Assembly (NCBI GenBank): GCA_944367565.1 | Contig: CALVWR010000003.1 | Location: forward strand, 62,001-126,000 | Length of the DNA: 64,000 nucleotides | Source of the DNA: an uncultured Clostridia bacterium | Lineage (GTDB): Bacteria; Bacillota; Clostridia; Christensenellales; Borkfalkiaceae | Direction of reading: 5' to 3' | In this document: positions 33,466-44,245 of the stretch, piece after piece | How positions within the stretch are numbered: the first letter of the stretch is position 1 | Layout: every line of letters starts with the position of its first letter | The notes under the pieces: generated by a model | Databases searched by the model: none | What the model saw: the letters and a program-made list of their open reading frames with translations, nothing else | What the model was told of the DNA's origin: nothing | Made by a program: the position numbers and the translations under genes

Positions 33466-35397
33466 ATGAAAAAGCGCAAGGATTGTTTTTTTGGCTTGCA
33501 TTTTGATTTTCACGCAAACGAGCATACGGAAGGAATCGGTTCGGAATTCGACGGGGCAGTTTTGGAAAGGATCCTTCGGGAAGTAAAGCCCGATTTCGTG
33601 CAATGCGACACGAAGGGGCATCCCGGATATTCGAGTTATCCGACGAAAGTCGGCGTGCCCGCGCCTAATATCGCAAAGGACACCCTGCGCGAATGGCGGA
33701 ACATTACCGAAAAATATCAGGTTGCCCTCTATGCGCATTATTCCGGTATTTTGGAGGAGCGGGCGGCGAAAGATCATCCCGAATGGACGGCAAAGGAGGC
33801 GGACGGGAAACCGACAAAGGCAATGTCGACTTTCGGAGAATATGCCGATCGGCTTCTGATTCCGCAGTTAAAGGAGCTGGCGCTCGAGTATCGGTTGGAC
33901 GGCGCATGGGTGGACGGCGAATGTTGGGCGCTGCCGTTCGACTGGTCGGAGAACGCAAAAAACGCGTATCGGAAAGCAACGGGCAAAGAACCGCCGGCGG
34001 AAAACAAAGTGATTGTCAATGTGGAGGCGGGCGGACACGGCGCAAACGCCTCGGGAGAAGTGGACGAAGCGTATGCGGACTACGCGGCGTTTTTAAGGCA
34101 GGATTTTTTCCGTTATGTAAAACATTACGTGGACGAAGTCAAGAAGGTCGCTCCCGCGTTCGAGATCACGAGCAACTGGATGAACAGTCCGCAGATGCCG
34201 GACGACGTCTGTGTAACCGATTATATTTCCGGGGATTACGCGCCGGATAACAGCGTAAACAGCGCGCGCTTTGCCGGACGCGTTATTTCGGAGGCGCGTC
34301 GCACATGGGATCTGATGGCGTGGGGATTCCGCGTCCGCAATTACGAAGTAAAAACGCTCGTTCAGCTCTGTCAGGAGGCGGCGGCAGTCGTCATGCTCGG
34401 CGGCGGGTTTCAACTGTATAACCGGCAATCGCCCGTGAATACGGTGCAGGACGAATGGGCAATCCCCGTTTGGGCGGAACTTGCGAAATTCTGTCGGGCA
34501 AGACAGGCGTTCTGCCACCGTGCTCTGCCCGTGCACGACGCGGCGGTGCTCTATTCGACAAAGGCGTTTTATCATAAGAAAACGAGTTTGTTCGGCACTT
34601 GGGGAAACGAATATCCCGCAGATACACAAGGGCTGCTCTTTTCCGCTTTGGATAACGGATATTCAACGGAAATCCTGCTTACGCATAACGCTTTGAAGCG
34701 GGATCTTTCCGAATACAGCGTCATTGCGGTAGGAAATGCGGGGGCGATCGAGGAGGAATTGAAAAACGCGCTCGTCGAATACGCCCGTTGCGGAGGACAT
34801 CTGGTCGTGGCGGGACCCGATGCGATCCCGCTCTTTGCGGATGCGGTGAAAGACGTCGGGTTTTCTTTCTCGGACGAGAAAGTGCAATTTTCCGTCGCGG
34901 CGAACAATGCGGAATACAACCTCGTTTGCCCGCACGGGAAATTTGCGGGAAGGAAAGAGGGCCAGTGGCTGCGCGTTGCCGTGGGTGAAGGAAAGATGAC
35001 CTTCGTACCCTTTGCGCTGGGCACGCAATACGACGGCGCGCGTTCGGCGGCGTTGCGGGATTATGCGAACGAAGTGTTCTTCACGCCGGACAGAAAGGTT
35101 TACGTTTCGGGCTCGCATTACGTCGAGTGCGCGCTCATGCGGAAAGACGGGACCGATTACATCCATTTGCTGAATCTGGCGGGCGAACACAACAACGCGG
35201 CGGCGTGCACCTTTGACGAGATCCCGCCTCTGACGGACATCGAGGTGACCTACGCTTTGCCCGCCCGTCCGAAAAAGGTGATACGTTTGCCCGAAAACCG
35301 ACCCGTTGACTTTACCTATAAAGACAACAAACTGCATTTTACCGTCGATCGGCTCGAAATCCATTCTGCGTTTCAGATCGTGTCGGAGAAAAAATAA
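33466..35397 (+). CDS. Putative glycoside hydrolase (GHL6-like)
   Basis: 643 residues, no signal peptide. The N-terminal 330 residues look like a TIM-barrel sugar hydrolase: GLHFDFHANE at the start, KPDFVQCDTKGHPGYSSYP, and LDGAWVDGECWA, whose acidic residues could be catalytic. The C-terminal half resembles the beta-galactosidase-trimerisation-like and beta-sandwich ends of hypothetical glycosyl hydrolases (for example GHL6 types). I cannot name the substrate, and fucosidase-like relatives are an alternative. TAGGGGAG precedes the ATG. It follows the ABC gene by 24 bases and is probably co-transcribed. Confidence 0.6.
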   Translation: MKKRKDCFFGLHFDFHANEHTEGIGSEFDGAVLERILREVKPDFVQCDTKGHPGYSSYPTKVGVPAPNIAKDTLREWRNITEKYQVALYAHYSGILEERAAKDHPEWTAKEADGKPTKAMSTFGEYADRLLIPQLKELALEYRLDGAWVDGECWALPFDWSENAKNAYRKATGKEPPAENKVIVNVEAGGHGANASGEVDEAYADYAAFLRQDFFRYVKHYVDEVKKVAPAFEITSNWMNSPQMPDDVCVTDYISGDYAPDNSVNSARFAGRVISEARRTWDLMAWGFRVRNYEVKTLVQLCQEAAAVVMLGGGFQLYNRQSPVNTVQDEWAIPVWAELAKFCRARQAFCHRALPVHDAAVLYSTKAFYHKKTSLFGTWGNEYPADTQGLLFSALDNGYSTEILLTHNALKRDLSEYSVIAVGNAGAIEEELKNALVEYARCGGHLVVAGPDAIPLFADAVKDVGFSFSDEKVQFSVAANNAEYNLVCPHGKFAGRKEGQWLRVAVGEGKMTFVPFALGTQYDGARSAALRDYANEVFFTPDRKVYVSGSHYVECALMRKDGTDYIHLLNLAGEHNNAAACTFDEIPPLTDIEVTYALPARPKKVIRLPENRPVDFTYKDNKLHFTVDRLEIHSAFQIVSEKK

Positions 35398-35491
35398 CGC
35401 CCTGCGGAAACGTTCGGGCGCGTCACGAAAACGAATGAGGCGCGCCGGATAAAAATAAACTTGCTTTGCATCGGAAAGGCAAGCGTGAAGT

Positions 35492-35524
35492 GCCGCCCGA
35501 AAGCCCGTTCGGCTTTCGGGCGGC
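35492..35524 (+). terminator. Possible terminator after glycoside hydrolase
   Basis: Strong 14-bp stem GCCGCCCGAAAGCC / GGCTTTCGGGCGGC with a 5-base loop, followed by GTGTGTTTT. The T-tract is imperfect. Confidence 0.55.
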
Positions 35525-35642
35525 GTGTGTTTTAAAACGCGCGAATAACGTTTTGTTAAGAAAAGCGGTACGCCGAGAAAATGTTGCTGAGAGAAAAAGA
35601 CGGCGGGAGGCAGCGGAACGCGTCGGTTTTATTGCAAAAAAC

Positions 35643-35671
35643 AAGCCCGACGTCGAATAGACGTCAGGCTT
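35643..35671. terminator. Possible bidirectional terminator
   Basis: Stem AAGCC-c-GACGTC / GACGTC-a-GGCTT with one mismatch, followed by TCAACTTTT. It may end the SDR transcript on the minus strand or the hydrolase transcript on the plus strand. Confidence 0.4.
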
Positions 35672-35887
35672 TCAACTTTTAGTAAATGATATCATGAAAT
35701 ATTGCGCTTGATTTCAAAATCCGGCTGCTGTTGCGGATACGGTTTTCTTAAAATTCGTTTTTTGCGGCTCGCAGAATATGTTTTTAACCCGGCGGCAGAA
35801 AAACAAGTTGAAATTAGAATAAAAATACCTACCGAAAAGTAAATTGAAAAAAATGAAAACCTGATCGGAAAAACAAACGCAAAAACT

Positions 35888-36715
35888 TTATTTCTTTTTC
35901 TTGAATTCTTTCATACCGGAAATGCTGCCGCCGTCCACAAGTACGTCAACGCCGGCGAGATAGCCGTTGCGTTCGTCCGCCACCGTGGCGAGTGCGTAGC
36001 CGAGTTCTTCCGGTTTACCCATGCGTTCTTCCGCGGAGAAAGGAATGAGCATACCGCCGTCTTTTGCTTCGAGATTGCCCATATCCGTAGCGATGAGTCC
36101 GGGGCTGAGTGAAACCACGCGAATCCCTTTCTTTCCGTATTCAAAAGCGCATTTAGCCGCATACCATGTCACAAAGTTTTTGGAAAGCGCGTATGCAAAT
36201 CCGGAACGCTGATAGTCGCCTTTCGCGAGATTGCTCTTTTTTACGATTTTTTTCACGAAAAGTTCTTCGTCAGTTTCCGCCATGGCGTATACTTTTTTAT
36301 TGATCAGGAATTTCGGAAGAACGTACGCGGAGTTGGAAGCTACGTCAACGATCACGCCGCCTTTCTCCATGATCGCGGAAAATTCCTGATTTACGTACAC
36401 GGTGCCGAGGGAATTTACCCGCACGATCGTTTCGGGTTTTGCCATCGCGGGGGAAAGTCCTGCGGAATTGATGACCGTTCCGACTTCTCCGAGCGATTTC
36501 GCGTATGCGGCAAGCGCCTTAACGCTTTCTCTGTTCGACGTGTCGCACGCCTTAGCGTACGCGGTGAATCCCTCTCCTGTCAATTCGTCGACCGCTTTTT
36601 GCAGTTTTGTTTCCGTTCTGCCGGAAAGAACGATGATTTTTTCTTTGTCCATGAATTTTGCCGCCGCCAATCCCATGCCGCTGCCGCCGCCGGTGATCAC
36701 GCATACTTTTGCCAT
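35888..36715 (-). CDS. Short-chain dehydrogenase/reductase
   Basis: 275-residue NAD(P)-dependent oxidoreductase. The Rossmann motif TGGGSGMG (residues 8-15) and the catalytic YALSK are intact, with a Ser in DVASNS. An insertion of about 35 residues between the catalytic Ser and Tyr resembles 3-alpha-hydroxysteroid dehydrogenase / carbonyl reductase types, which carry an insertion there. That is a hint at a steroid or carbonyl substrate, no more. GAGGAGA lies before the ATG. It is transcribed in the same direction as glyQS, about 100 bases after it, but a terminator hairpin lies between. Confidence 0.88.
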   Translation of the reverse strand: MAKVCVITGGGSGMGLAAAKFMDKEKIIVLSGRTETKLQKAVDELTGEGFTAYAKACDTSNRESVKALAAYAKSLGEVGTVINSAGLSPAMAKPETIVRVNSLGTVYVNQEFSAIMEKGGVIVDVASNSAYVLPKFLINKKVYAMAETDEELFVKKIVKKSNLAKGDYQRSGFAYALSKNFVTWYAAKCAFEYGKKGIRVVSLSPGLIATDMGNLEAKDGGMLIPFSAEERMGKPEELGYALATVADERNGYLAGVDVLVDGGSISGMKEFKKKK

Positions 36716-36781
36716 AAATAATCTCCTCTTGTTTTTAGTATGTTTTGTATTCGTTAAAAAATCTAAATTTTTTCTGAGAAT

Positions 36782-36809
36782 AAAAGGTTTTCCGTGCGGA
36801 AAACCTTTT
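36782..36809 (-). terminator. Terminator of glyQS
   Basis: 13-bp stem AAAAGGTTTTCCG / CGGAAAACCTTTT with a 2-base loop, just after the glyQS stop; T-rich on the minus strand. Confidence 0.8.
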
Positions 36810-36814
36810 AATTT

Positions 36815-38197
36815 TTACAGTTTTATCGCCTTTTCCACATACGAAACGACTTCCGAAGCGGGAATACGGATCTGGCTCATCGTGTCGCGGTCGCGCACGG
36901 TCACGGTATCGTCTTCCAGCGTATCGAAGTCTATGGTTACGCAGAACGGCGTGCCGATCTCGTCCTGACGGCGATACCGTTTGCCGATGGAACCGGCGTC
37001 GTCGTAAGTGCACATGAAGTTTTTCCGCAGGGAGTTATAAAGCGCCCTTGCCTTTTCCGAAAGATTTTTCTGCAAGGGCAGAACGGCGCATTTATATGCC
37101 GCGATGGCGGGATGGAAATGCATCACCACGCGGGTGTCGCCGCCTTCCAGCGTTTCTTCGTCATATGCTTCGGAAAGCACCGCCAGCATCAGGCGATCCG
37201 CTCCGATGGAGTATTCGATGACGTACGGAATATATTTTTCTCCGGTGACGGGATCGGTATACAGCATGCTCTTGCCCGAGTATTCCTGATGGCGGGAAAG
37301 ATCGTAATCCGTTCTGTTATGAATTCCGTTGAGTTCCGACCAGCCGATGGGGAAGAGGTACTGTATATCGCAGGCGGATTTTGCATAATGCGCCAGCTTG
37401 TCGTGGTCTTTGAAACGCAGGTGTTCGGGGTTGAATCCCAGAGAAACGACAAAGTCCCACGCCTTTTTCTTGAACTGTTCGTAATATTCGTGATCGGTGC
37501 CTTCCTTGCAGAACCACTGATGTTCCATCTGTTCGAATTCGATGGTGCGGAAAATGAAGTTACCCGGCGTGATTTCGTTTCGGAACGCCTTACCGATCTG
37601 CGCGATGCCGAAAGGCACTTTGGCGCGGGTGGTCCGCTGTACGTTGAGGAAATTGACAAATTCGCCCTGCGCCGTTTCGGGACGCAGATAGATTTTATTT
37701 TGCCCTTCTTCCGTCACCCCGCGGGAGGTTTCAAACATCATGTTGAACTGACGGATGGGCGTAAAATTGCTCTTTCCGCATTTCGGGCAGCAAACCTTAT
37801 GTTCCTTGATGTATGCTTCCATTTCCTCATTCGTCATCTTGTCGGGGTTGACCGTTCCGTGTGAATGGTTTTCGATGAGCGTGTCGGCGCGGTGGCGCGT
37901 TTTGCATTCTTTACAATCCATTTTCGGATCGGAAAAGGAAGCGGTATGTCCGCTGGCGTCCCATACGCGGGCGTTCATGAGGATCGCGGCGTCCACGCCG
38001 TAAGAATTATCGCTTTCCTGTACGAATTTTTTCCACCAGGCGCGCTTGATGTTGTTTTTGATCTCCACTCCGACGGGACCGTAGTCCCATGTGTTTCCCA
38101 TGCCTCCGTAAATCTCGCTGCCGGGGAAGATGATCCCTCTCGCTTTGCATAAATTTACAAGTTTCTCCATGGTTACGGCGCTTTTCTTTTCTTCCAT
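36815..38197 (-). CDS. glyQS: Glycyl-tRNA synthetase, single-chain alpha2 type
   Basis: 460-residue class II enzyme charging tRNA-Gly. It is the one-chain form (as in Staphylococcus, archaea and eukaryotes) rather than the two-subunit GlyQ/GlyS of B. subtilis. Motif 2 is in the FRNEITPGNFIFRTIEFEQ region. A zinc-binding insertion uses CKEC and CCPKCG. YSIGADRLMLA is motif 3-like, and the anticodon-binding domain fills the last 100 residues. AAAGGAA precedes the ATG. No T-box sequence (AGGGTGGNACC) is visible upstream. Divergent from glnS. Confidence 0.97.
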   Translation of the reverse strand: MEEKKSAVTMEKLVNLCKARGIIFPGSEIYGGMGNTWDYGPVGVEIKNNIKRAWWKKFVQESDNSYGVDAAILMNARVWDASGHTASFSDPKMDCKECKTRHRADTLIENHSHGTVNPDKMTNEEMEAYIKEHKVCCPKCGKSNFTPIRQFNMMFETSRGVTEEGQNKIYLRPETAQGEFVNFLNVQRTTRAKVPFGIAQIGKAFRNEITPGNFIFRTIEFEQMEHQWFCKEGTDHEYYEQFKKKAWDFVVSLGFNPEHLRFKDHDKLAHYAKSACDIQYLFPIGWSELNGIHNRTDYDLSRHQEYSGKSMLYTDPVTGEKYIPYVIEYSIGADRLMLAVLSEAYDEETLEGGDTRVVMHFHPAIAAYKCAVLPLQKNLSEKARALYNSLRKNFMCTYDDAGSIGKRYRRQDEIGTPFCVTIDFDTLEDDTVTVRDRDTMSQIRIPASEVVSYVEKAIKL

Positions 38198-38237
38198 AGT
38201 TTTATTCCTTTGACATCCGATGAAATTTTACCATAAT

Positions 38238-38266
38238 ATTGTAAGGGAAACGTGCGGGGAAGTCAA
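38238..38266 (-). promoter_or_regulatory. Predicted promoter of glyQS
   Basis: Minus strand: -35 TTGACT (38261-38266), 17-bp spacer, -10 TACAAT (38238-38243), 40 bases before the start codon. Confidence 0.65.
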
Positions 38267-38380
38267 GAAAAAAGCCGTATTTTCATGAAATTGAAAAGAA
38301 ATTCTTTTTATTTTGCTTTTTTATTTTACATAAGTGTGTTATACTATCAGTAAATCAATTTTACGACAGGGAAGCGAGCA

Positions 38381-40000
38381 ATGTCTGAAACGGTAAACTT
38401 TATTGAGCAGATCATAAACGAAGAGCTTGAAAGCGGCAAGGTACATTCGGTGGTGACGCGTTTTCCGCCCGAACCGAACGGATATCTGCATATCGGGCAC
38501 GCGAAGAGTATGTGCATCAATTTCGGCGTTAAGGAAAAATATCACGGAAAGTGCAATTTGTTTTTTGACGACACCAACCCTTCCAAGGAGAAGACGGAAT
38601 TTGTCGACGCCATCCGCGAAGATATCCGCTGGCTGGGCTTTGAATGGGATAAGGAAACGTACGCTTCGGATTTTTTTGAGCAGATCTACGATTTTGCCAT
38701 CCGCCTCATCAAAGACGGCAAAGCGTTTGTCTGCGATATGAGCGCGGCGGAGATCAGCGCCTCCCGCGGGTCGCTTACGGAAGGCGGAAAGGAAAGCCCG
38801 TGGCGCAACCGCAGCGTGGAAGAAAATCTGGCGTTATTTGCGGATATGCGGGCGGGAAAGTTTGCAGACGGAGAAAAATGTCTTCGCGCAAAGATCGATA
38901 TGGCGTCGCCGAACATCAACATGCGCGATCCCGTCATTTACCGTATCTTGCGGCAGACGCATCACAGAACGGGGAATAAATGGTGTATTTACCCCATGTA
39001 TGATTACGCGCATCCCATCTGCGATTATCTGCAAGGGGTGACGCACTCCCTTTGCACGTTGGAGTTTGAAGATCACCGTCCCTTGTACGATTGGGTGGGG
39101 ATCAACCTCGGGTTCAATCCGAAGCCGCGGCAGATCGAATTTGCACGGCTCAACGTGACGAATCTCGTCATGAGCAAGCGGTATCTGAAAAAGCTGGTGG
39201 AAGAAGGATCGGTAGACGGATGGGACGATCCGCGGATGCCCACGCTTTCCGGGCTTCGTCGCCGCGGCGTTCCCGCGGAAGTTTTGCGGGATTTTTGCGG
39301 ACGCGTCGGCGTATGCAAAGCGAATTCCGAGGTGCAGATTTCTTATCTGGAAGCGTGTCTGCGCGAATACATGAATCTTCATGCGGAACGTGCGATGGCG
39401 GTTTTAAAGCCGCTGAAGCTGACGCTGACCGACTACGAAGGGACGGAAGAGCTGGATTTCGAGATCAACCCGAACGAAGAGGAAAAGCGCGTGAGGAAGA
39501 TCTCTTTTTCCAAGGATCTTTATATCGATGCGGACGATTTTTCTCTGGATCCGCCGCCGAAGTATCACCGGCTGAAGAAAGGCGGCTATGTGCGGCTGAA
39601 GAACGCGTATATCGTGCGTTGCGACGACGTCGTGCTGGATGAAAACGGCAACGTGACGGAACTTTTGTGCACGCATATTCCCGAATCGAGGAGCGGAAAC
39701 GATACCAGCGGAATCAAGGTGAAGGGCGTGATTCAGTGGGTGGACGCGAACACGGCGAAGGATGTGGAAATCCGCCGTTACGATTACCTTCTTCGGGACG
39801 AGGAATATTCCGGTCAGGATTTTTCCGAACGGCTGAATCGCGATTCCGTGCACAGATTCGAGGGGAAAGCGGAGCCGTACGTCCTGGAGAACGACAGACC
39901 GATGCAGCTGATCCGCATAGGTTATTTCAAACAGTTGCATACTGACGGAAAAACGGTACTTTCCGAGATCGTTTCTCTGAAGGATAATTTTAATAAATAA
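38381..40000 (+). CDS. glnS: Glutaminyl-tRNA synthetase
   Basis: 539-residue class I synthetase for tRNA-Gln. The HIGH motif is at 37-40 (PPEPNGYLHIGHAKS), the KMSKS-equivalent is VMSKR (Met264-Ser265-Lys266), and the C-terminal beta-barrel anticodon domain is present. Most Firmicutes lack this enzyme and make Gln-tRNA by amidating Glu-tRNA with GatCAB; a subset of clostridia have acquired glnS, so it marks lateral transfer at some point. Base composition here matches its neighbours, so any transfer is old. The start is ATG 38381. No terminator separates it from the CvpA-like gene. Confidence 0.97.
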   Translation: MSETVNFIEQIINEELESGKVHSVVTRFPPEPNGYLHIGHAKSMCINFGVKEKYHGKCNLFFDDTNPSKEKTEFVDAIREDIRWLGFEWDKETYASDFFEQIYDFAIRLIKDGKAFVCDMSAAEISASRGSLTEGGKESPWRNRSVEENLALFADMRAGKFADGEKCLRAKIDMASPNINMRDPVIYRILRQTHHRTGNKWCIYPMYDYAHPICDYLQGVTHSLCTLEFEDHRPLYDWVGINLGFNPKPRQIEFARLNVTNLVMSKRYLKKLVEEGSVDGWDDPRMPTLSGLRRRGVPAEVLRDFCGRVGVCKANSEVQISYLEACLREYMNLHAERAMAVLKPLKLTLTDYEGTEELDFEINPNEEEKRVRKISFSKDLYIDADDFSLDPPPKYHRLKKGGYVRLKNAYIVRCDDVVLDENGNVTELLCTHIPESRSGNDTSGIKVKGVIQWVDANTAKDVEIRRYDYLLRDEEYSGQDFSERLNRDSVHRFEGKAEPYVLENDRPMQLIRIGYFKQLHTDGKTVLSEIVSLKDNFNK

Positions 40001-40044
40001 GCAGACGAAACGCGCCTTGCACGGCGCGGAACGGAGGAAAAAAT

Positions 40045-40740
40045 TTGAACATAAATTTGCTGTTTGCCACGGGGACGATCATCGATCTTGCAATGGCGGC
40101 GATCCTTTTGATCGTGGCGATCGTCGGCCTCTGCACGGGGTTTATGAAAAACGGATTGAACAATCTCTGTTTTCTGGCAGAAATCATCATCGGCGTATTG
40201 CTGGTTCCCGTTTGTAAATCGATTGCGTTGATTGCGGATTTGCAAAACGCGCTTGCGTCGGCGCTGGGGTTTCTGAGTCCGAATCTGCAGGCGTCGGTTG
40301 CCGGCGCGGTAGTGAGCGTCGTTCTCTTTTTGATTTTGTATATTCTGCTGAGCATCGTGTTTGCCTTACTGAAGAAACTGCTCCGCGCGCTGATCAAGCC
40401 GCAAAGAGGCGTTTTAAAAGCGCTTGACAGAATCTTCGGCGCTCTGTTCGGCATGGCGTTTTATTTGACGGTGCTTTTCACGCTTACGGGGGTGATCGCA
40501 ACCCTTCCCACGGAAAGCATCCGGAACGCTTTTGCGGAAAGCAAATTGTATCAGATCAATTATATGCGGGAATTTTGCGACGAAAACCTCAATCTCGGGG
40601 AGTGGCTTGCCTCGCTGGAGACGGCGATCCCCGACGGAACGGAACCGCAGCCCGAAGTTACGGACGGCGATACGACTGACGGCGGCGAAACCGTGACCGA
40701 AGAAGATTCTTCGCTCCTGCCGACGGATCTGAAAGCATGA
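40045..40740 (+). CDS. CvpA-like membrane protein
   Basis: 231 residues with four hydrophobic segments, and LDRIFGALFGMAF near residue 132, the hallmark of the CvpA family. A Gly-rich first helix (AIVGLCTGFMKNGL) also fits. The C-terminal 50 residues are an acidic Thr/Glu/Asp-rich tail not usual in the family. CvpA proteins are linked to colicin V production, division and envelope stability; the mechanism is unclear. The start is TTG 40045 with GGAGG eight bases upstream. It probably shares a transcript with glnS. Confidence 0.7.
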   Translation: MNINLLFATGTIIDLAMAAILLIVAIVGLCTGFMKNGLNNLCFLAEIIIGVLLVPVCKSIALIADLQNALASALGFLSPNLQASVAGAVVSVVLFLILYILLSIVFALLKKLLRALIKPQRGVLKALDRIFGALFGMAFYLTVLFTLTGVIATLPTESIRNAFAESKLYQINYMREFCDENLNLGEWLASLETAIPDGTEPQPEVTDGDTTDGGETVTEEDSSLLPTDLKA

Positions 40741-40741
40741 C

Positions 40742-40780
40742 AAAAAAGCGGACGCATCCCGACGATGCGTCCGCTTTCCG
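40742..40780. terminator. Bidirectional terminator between convergent genes
   Basis: 14-bp stem AAAGCGGACGCATC / GATGCGTCCGCTTT, loop CCGAC, with an A-run on the left and T's on the right, right after the CvpA-like stop. Confidence 0.75.
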
Positions 40781-40902
40781 TATCCGGAAAAAGTTTGTTG
40801 ATATGGTTCGGTAACGGAACGCGCCGGCTCCGCAACGGCGAAGCGCAGACCGTCCGGCAACGCAGACGCGTTTTTCCGAAACGTTTTCAAAGCGCAAAAA
40901 AG

Positions 40903-41571
40903 TTATTGAAAGAGATCTTTTGCGGCGAGGATTTCTCCGCTTGCACCGTCCATCAGGAAGGCGTGCGTTCTTCCCGCCGTATCGGTGATCGCCACATACC
41001 AGTACGCCTTTTCGTCCCGTACATTCACTTTTGCCGTCAGTTCGCCTTCAAATACGCCGTTTTTCATGTACGATTCGACAAGATCCGGCTGACTTTGTAA
41101 CAAAACGTCGAGCACGCCGTTCAGATCGAGCGTATTTTCCGGAAGAACGGATGTCATCATCACGCGTTCTTCTTCGCCGTTCTTGCGGAGGACGATTTCA
41201 AAAGTTTCCTCGTCAAAAGCCGTTTCAAAGACGGCGCGGCAAGTGAACCGTACGGGATCGTATGTGAATTTTTCGGTATGCGGCTGTCCGTCGATCTCGA
41301 TAGTCGCGGTCACTGTTTCCGCATCGGGCGTCTGGGGAAGCGTCAGAACGAGAAACGGTGCGGTCGCGCCCGCTTGCCCGTCGCGGGCTCTTTCGGTTTC
41401 GTAAAAACCCGCTTTTCCGCGTACGGTATAGTGTTCGCTCGTCCCCGCATACACGTTTTCAATCAGTTCGCTGACGTAGGGACGAAGCCGGTTTTCCTTT
41501 GCGCAGCCGACAAGCGCGAACGCCGCGACAAGCGCCAAAATAACGCTGATGGATTTTCTGATGTTTTTCAT
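40903..41571 (-). CDS. Lipoprotein of unknown function
   Basis: 222 residues with a lipoprotein signal (LVGC, Cys near residue 23). The rest is beta-rich and soluble. Near the end, AYWYVAITDTAGRTHAFLMD followed by GASGEILAAKDLF resembles a PepSY-type sheet, in which a substrate or peptide is bound. No catalytic motif is visible. It faces the CvpA-like gene across a terminator and is divergent from 41742. The ribosome binding site is weak. Confidence 0.65.
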   Translation of the reverse strand: MKNIRKSISVILALVAAFALVGCAKENRLRPYVSELIENVYAGTSEHYTVRGKAGFYETERARDGQAGATAPFLVLTLPQTPDAETVTATIEIDGQPHTEKFTYDPVRFTCRAVFETAFDEETFEIVLRKNGEEERVMMTSVLPENTLDLNGVLDVLLQSQPDLVESYMKNGVFEGELTAKVNVRDEKAYWYVAITDTAGRTHAFLMDGASGEILAAKDLFQ

Positions 41572-41668
41572 AGCAGTAAATTCTATGCGGTCGGCATCGC
41601 GTTTTATTCCTCGTTCGCGAAGAATGAGAAAAAAGGTCGATAAATGACGCGGAAAAATAAAATATCAC

Positions 41669-41697
41669 TTGCTTTTTTTTCCGCATTTTGCTACAAT
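41669..41697 (+). promoter_or_regulatory. Predicted promoter of 41742 gene and guaB
   Basis: -35 TTGCTT (41669-41674), 17-bp spacer, -10 TACAAT (41692-41697). Confidence 0.55.
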
Positions 41698-41741
41698 GAG
41701 AAAAAGTCGTCGAATCCATGCGGGTCGAAGGAAGAAAATTC

Positions 41742-42332
41742 ATGGGAAAAGTGATCATAAAAACGGCGCTCGTAACGTTAGGGTCGCTCCTTGCGGCGAT
41801 CCTGATTCTGGTTGCCGCGCTCACGATGTTCACACCGCGTACGATGTCGCAGGTGTTCGACGAGCTGGGCGGAAAGAAAATATCGCTCTGGTATATGGAA
41901 CTCAGCTTCCAGAAATCCGGAGAGGCGGACGATCTTGCGGCGCTGTTCATCAAGTCGGTGGAAGTGCAGGATCGGGTCCGCACGGAAAAATACGGAAAGA
42001 TACTTGCGGAACGCGATGATTTCGACGTCATCTGCGCCGGACGGGACGAACAGTCGGAAAATCCTCTTTTGGGGCAGATTCCCTTCGCCTATTATGTATA
42101 CGGAAACACTGCGGAAGCGGTTTACGTTTTAAACGGGGCGGAAGCGGCGGTGAACTACGCTGCGGAAAATACGCCGGAAAGCTATCCGCCGTACAATGCA
42201 TTGCAGACGCTTTTATATCTGGACGGCGCGGCGGACGACGCGGAACTGCTTGTTCTTCTGACGAATGCGCTCGCGCGCTACGACGGGGCGGAAGCGGCGG
42301 CGGATTTTGCATATTTACAGAGTTTATTATAA
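41742..42332 (+). CDS. Single-pass membrane protein, unknown
   Basis: 196 residues, not recognised. The start is ATG 41742 with GAAGGAAG upstream; ATG 41718 in the same frame has a poorer site. One membrane helix near residues 8-30 is followed by an extracellular helical domain rich in Ala, Glu and Tyr. It precedes guaB by 32 bases and shares its promoter. Its link to purine synthesis is not evident. Confidence 0.55.
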   Translation: MGKVIIKTALVTLGSLLAAILILVAALTMFTPRTMSQVFDELGGKKISLWYMELSFQKSGEADDLAALFIKSVEVQDRVRTEKYGKILAERDDFDVICAGRDEQSENPLLGQIPFAYYVYGNTAEAVYVLNGAEAAVNYAAENTPESYPPYNALQTLLYLDGAADDAELLVLLTNALARYDGAEAAADFAYLQSLL

Positions 42333-42361
42333 CATTGACATAAGAAAAGGAGATCAAATAA

Positions 42362-43819
<1,458 letters not shown>

Positions 43820-43873
43820 AATCGGCTTTTTACGGCGGCACGGGAAAAAATCCCGAAAAAGTCTTTAAAACGC

Positions 43874-43902
43874 TTGCCAAAAACCGAGAAAAAATGTAAA
43901 CT
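43874..43902 (+). promoter_or_regulatory. Predicted promoter of tRNA genes
   Basis: -35 TTGCCA (43874-43879), 17-bp spacer, -10 TAAACT (43897-43902), about 40 bases before tRNA-Leu. Confidence 0.5.
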
Positions 43903-43942
43903 ATATAAGCAACGGAAGTTTCCCGGGGAAATTTCCGCAAAT

Positions 43943-44026
43943 GCGGATGTGGCGGAATTGGCAGACGCGCAGGTTTCAGGTTCCTGTGGTAATCCCGTGC
44001 AGGTTCAACTCCTGTCATCCGCACCA
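43943..44026 (+). tRNA. tRNA-Leu (anticodon CAG)
   Basis: 84 bases with a perfect 7-bp acceptor stem (GCGGATG / CATCCGC), encoded CCA and a variable arm as expected for a class II tRNA. The anticodon arm CAGGT-TTCAGGT-TCCTG gives anticodon CAG, which reads CUG; the last stem pair is a T-T mismatch. Confidence 0.93.
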
Positions 44027-44032
44027 AAACGA

Positions 44033-44059
44033 ATTAACGCCTTCGGGCGTTAATTTTTA
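44033..44059 (+). terminator. Hairpin between the two tRNA genes
   Basis: ATTAACGCC-TTCG-GGCGTTAAT with a stable UUCG loop and a five-T run, immediately before tRNA-Ala. It could end the tRNA-Leu transcript or be processed as a leaky hairpin. Confidence 0.7.
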
Positions 44060-44135
<76 letters not shown>

Positions 44136-44180
44136 AAAAGCACCTTTTTAGTGATTTATTTGCTAAAAAGGTGCTTTTTT
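44136..44180 (+). terminator. Terminator after tRNA-Ala
   Basis: 16-bp stem (44136-44151 with 44163-44178), followed by T's; starts directly after the CCA end. Confidence 0.8.
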
Positions 44181-44221
44181 CATTTTAAAATTTTCTTAAA
44201 AAGCAATTTTATTTTTAAAAT

Positions 44222-44245
44222 TTTGGGACTAATTTGGGACTAAAT
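44222..44245. repeat. Short tandem direct repeat
   Basis: TTTGGGACTAA occurs twice in a row, about 90 bases downstream of the tRNA-Ala 3' end. Confidence 0.6.

Larger units (their letters stand above)
35398..35887. other. Intergenic stretch with two hairpins
   Basis: 490 bases between the glycoside hydrolase and the convergent SDR gene. It has two hairpins (35492-35524, 35643-35671) and AT-rich DNA near the SDR end. An ORF at 35466-35660 lacks a start signal and reads through the first hairpin. I see no gene. Confidence 0.5.

Noticed and set aside
35466-35660. 64-codon ORF after the glycoside hydrolase
   Set aside because: Runs through a strong hairpin; no start signals.
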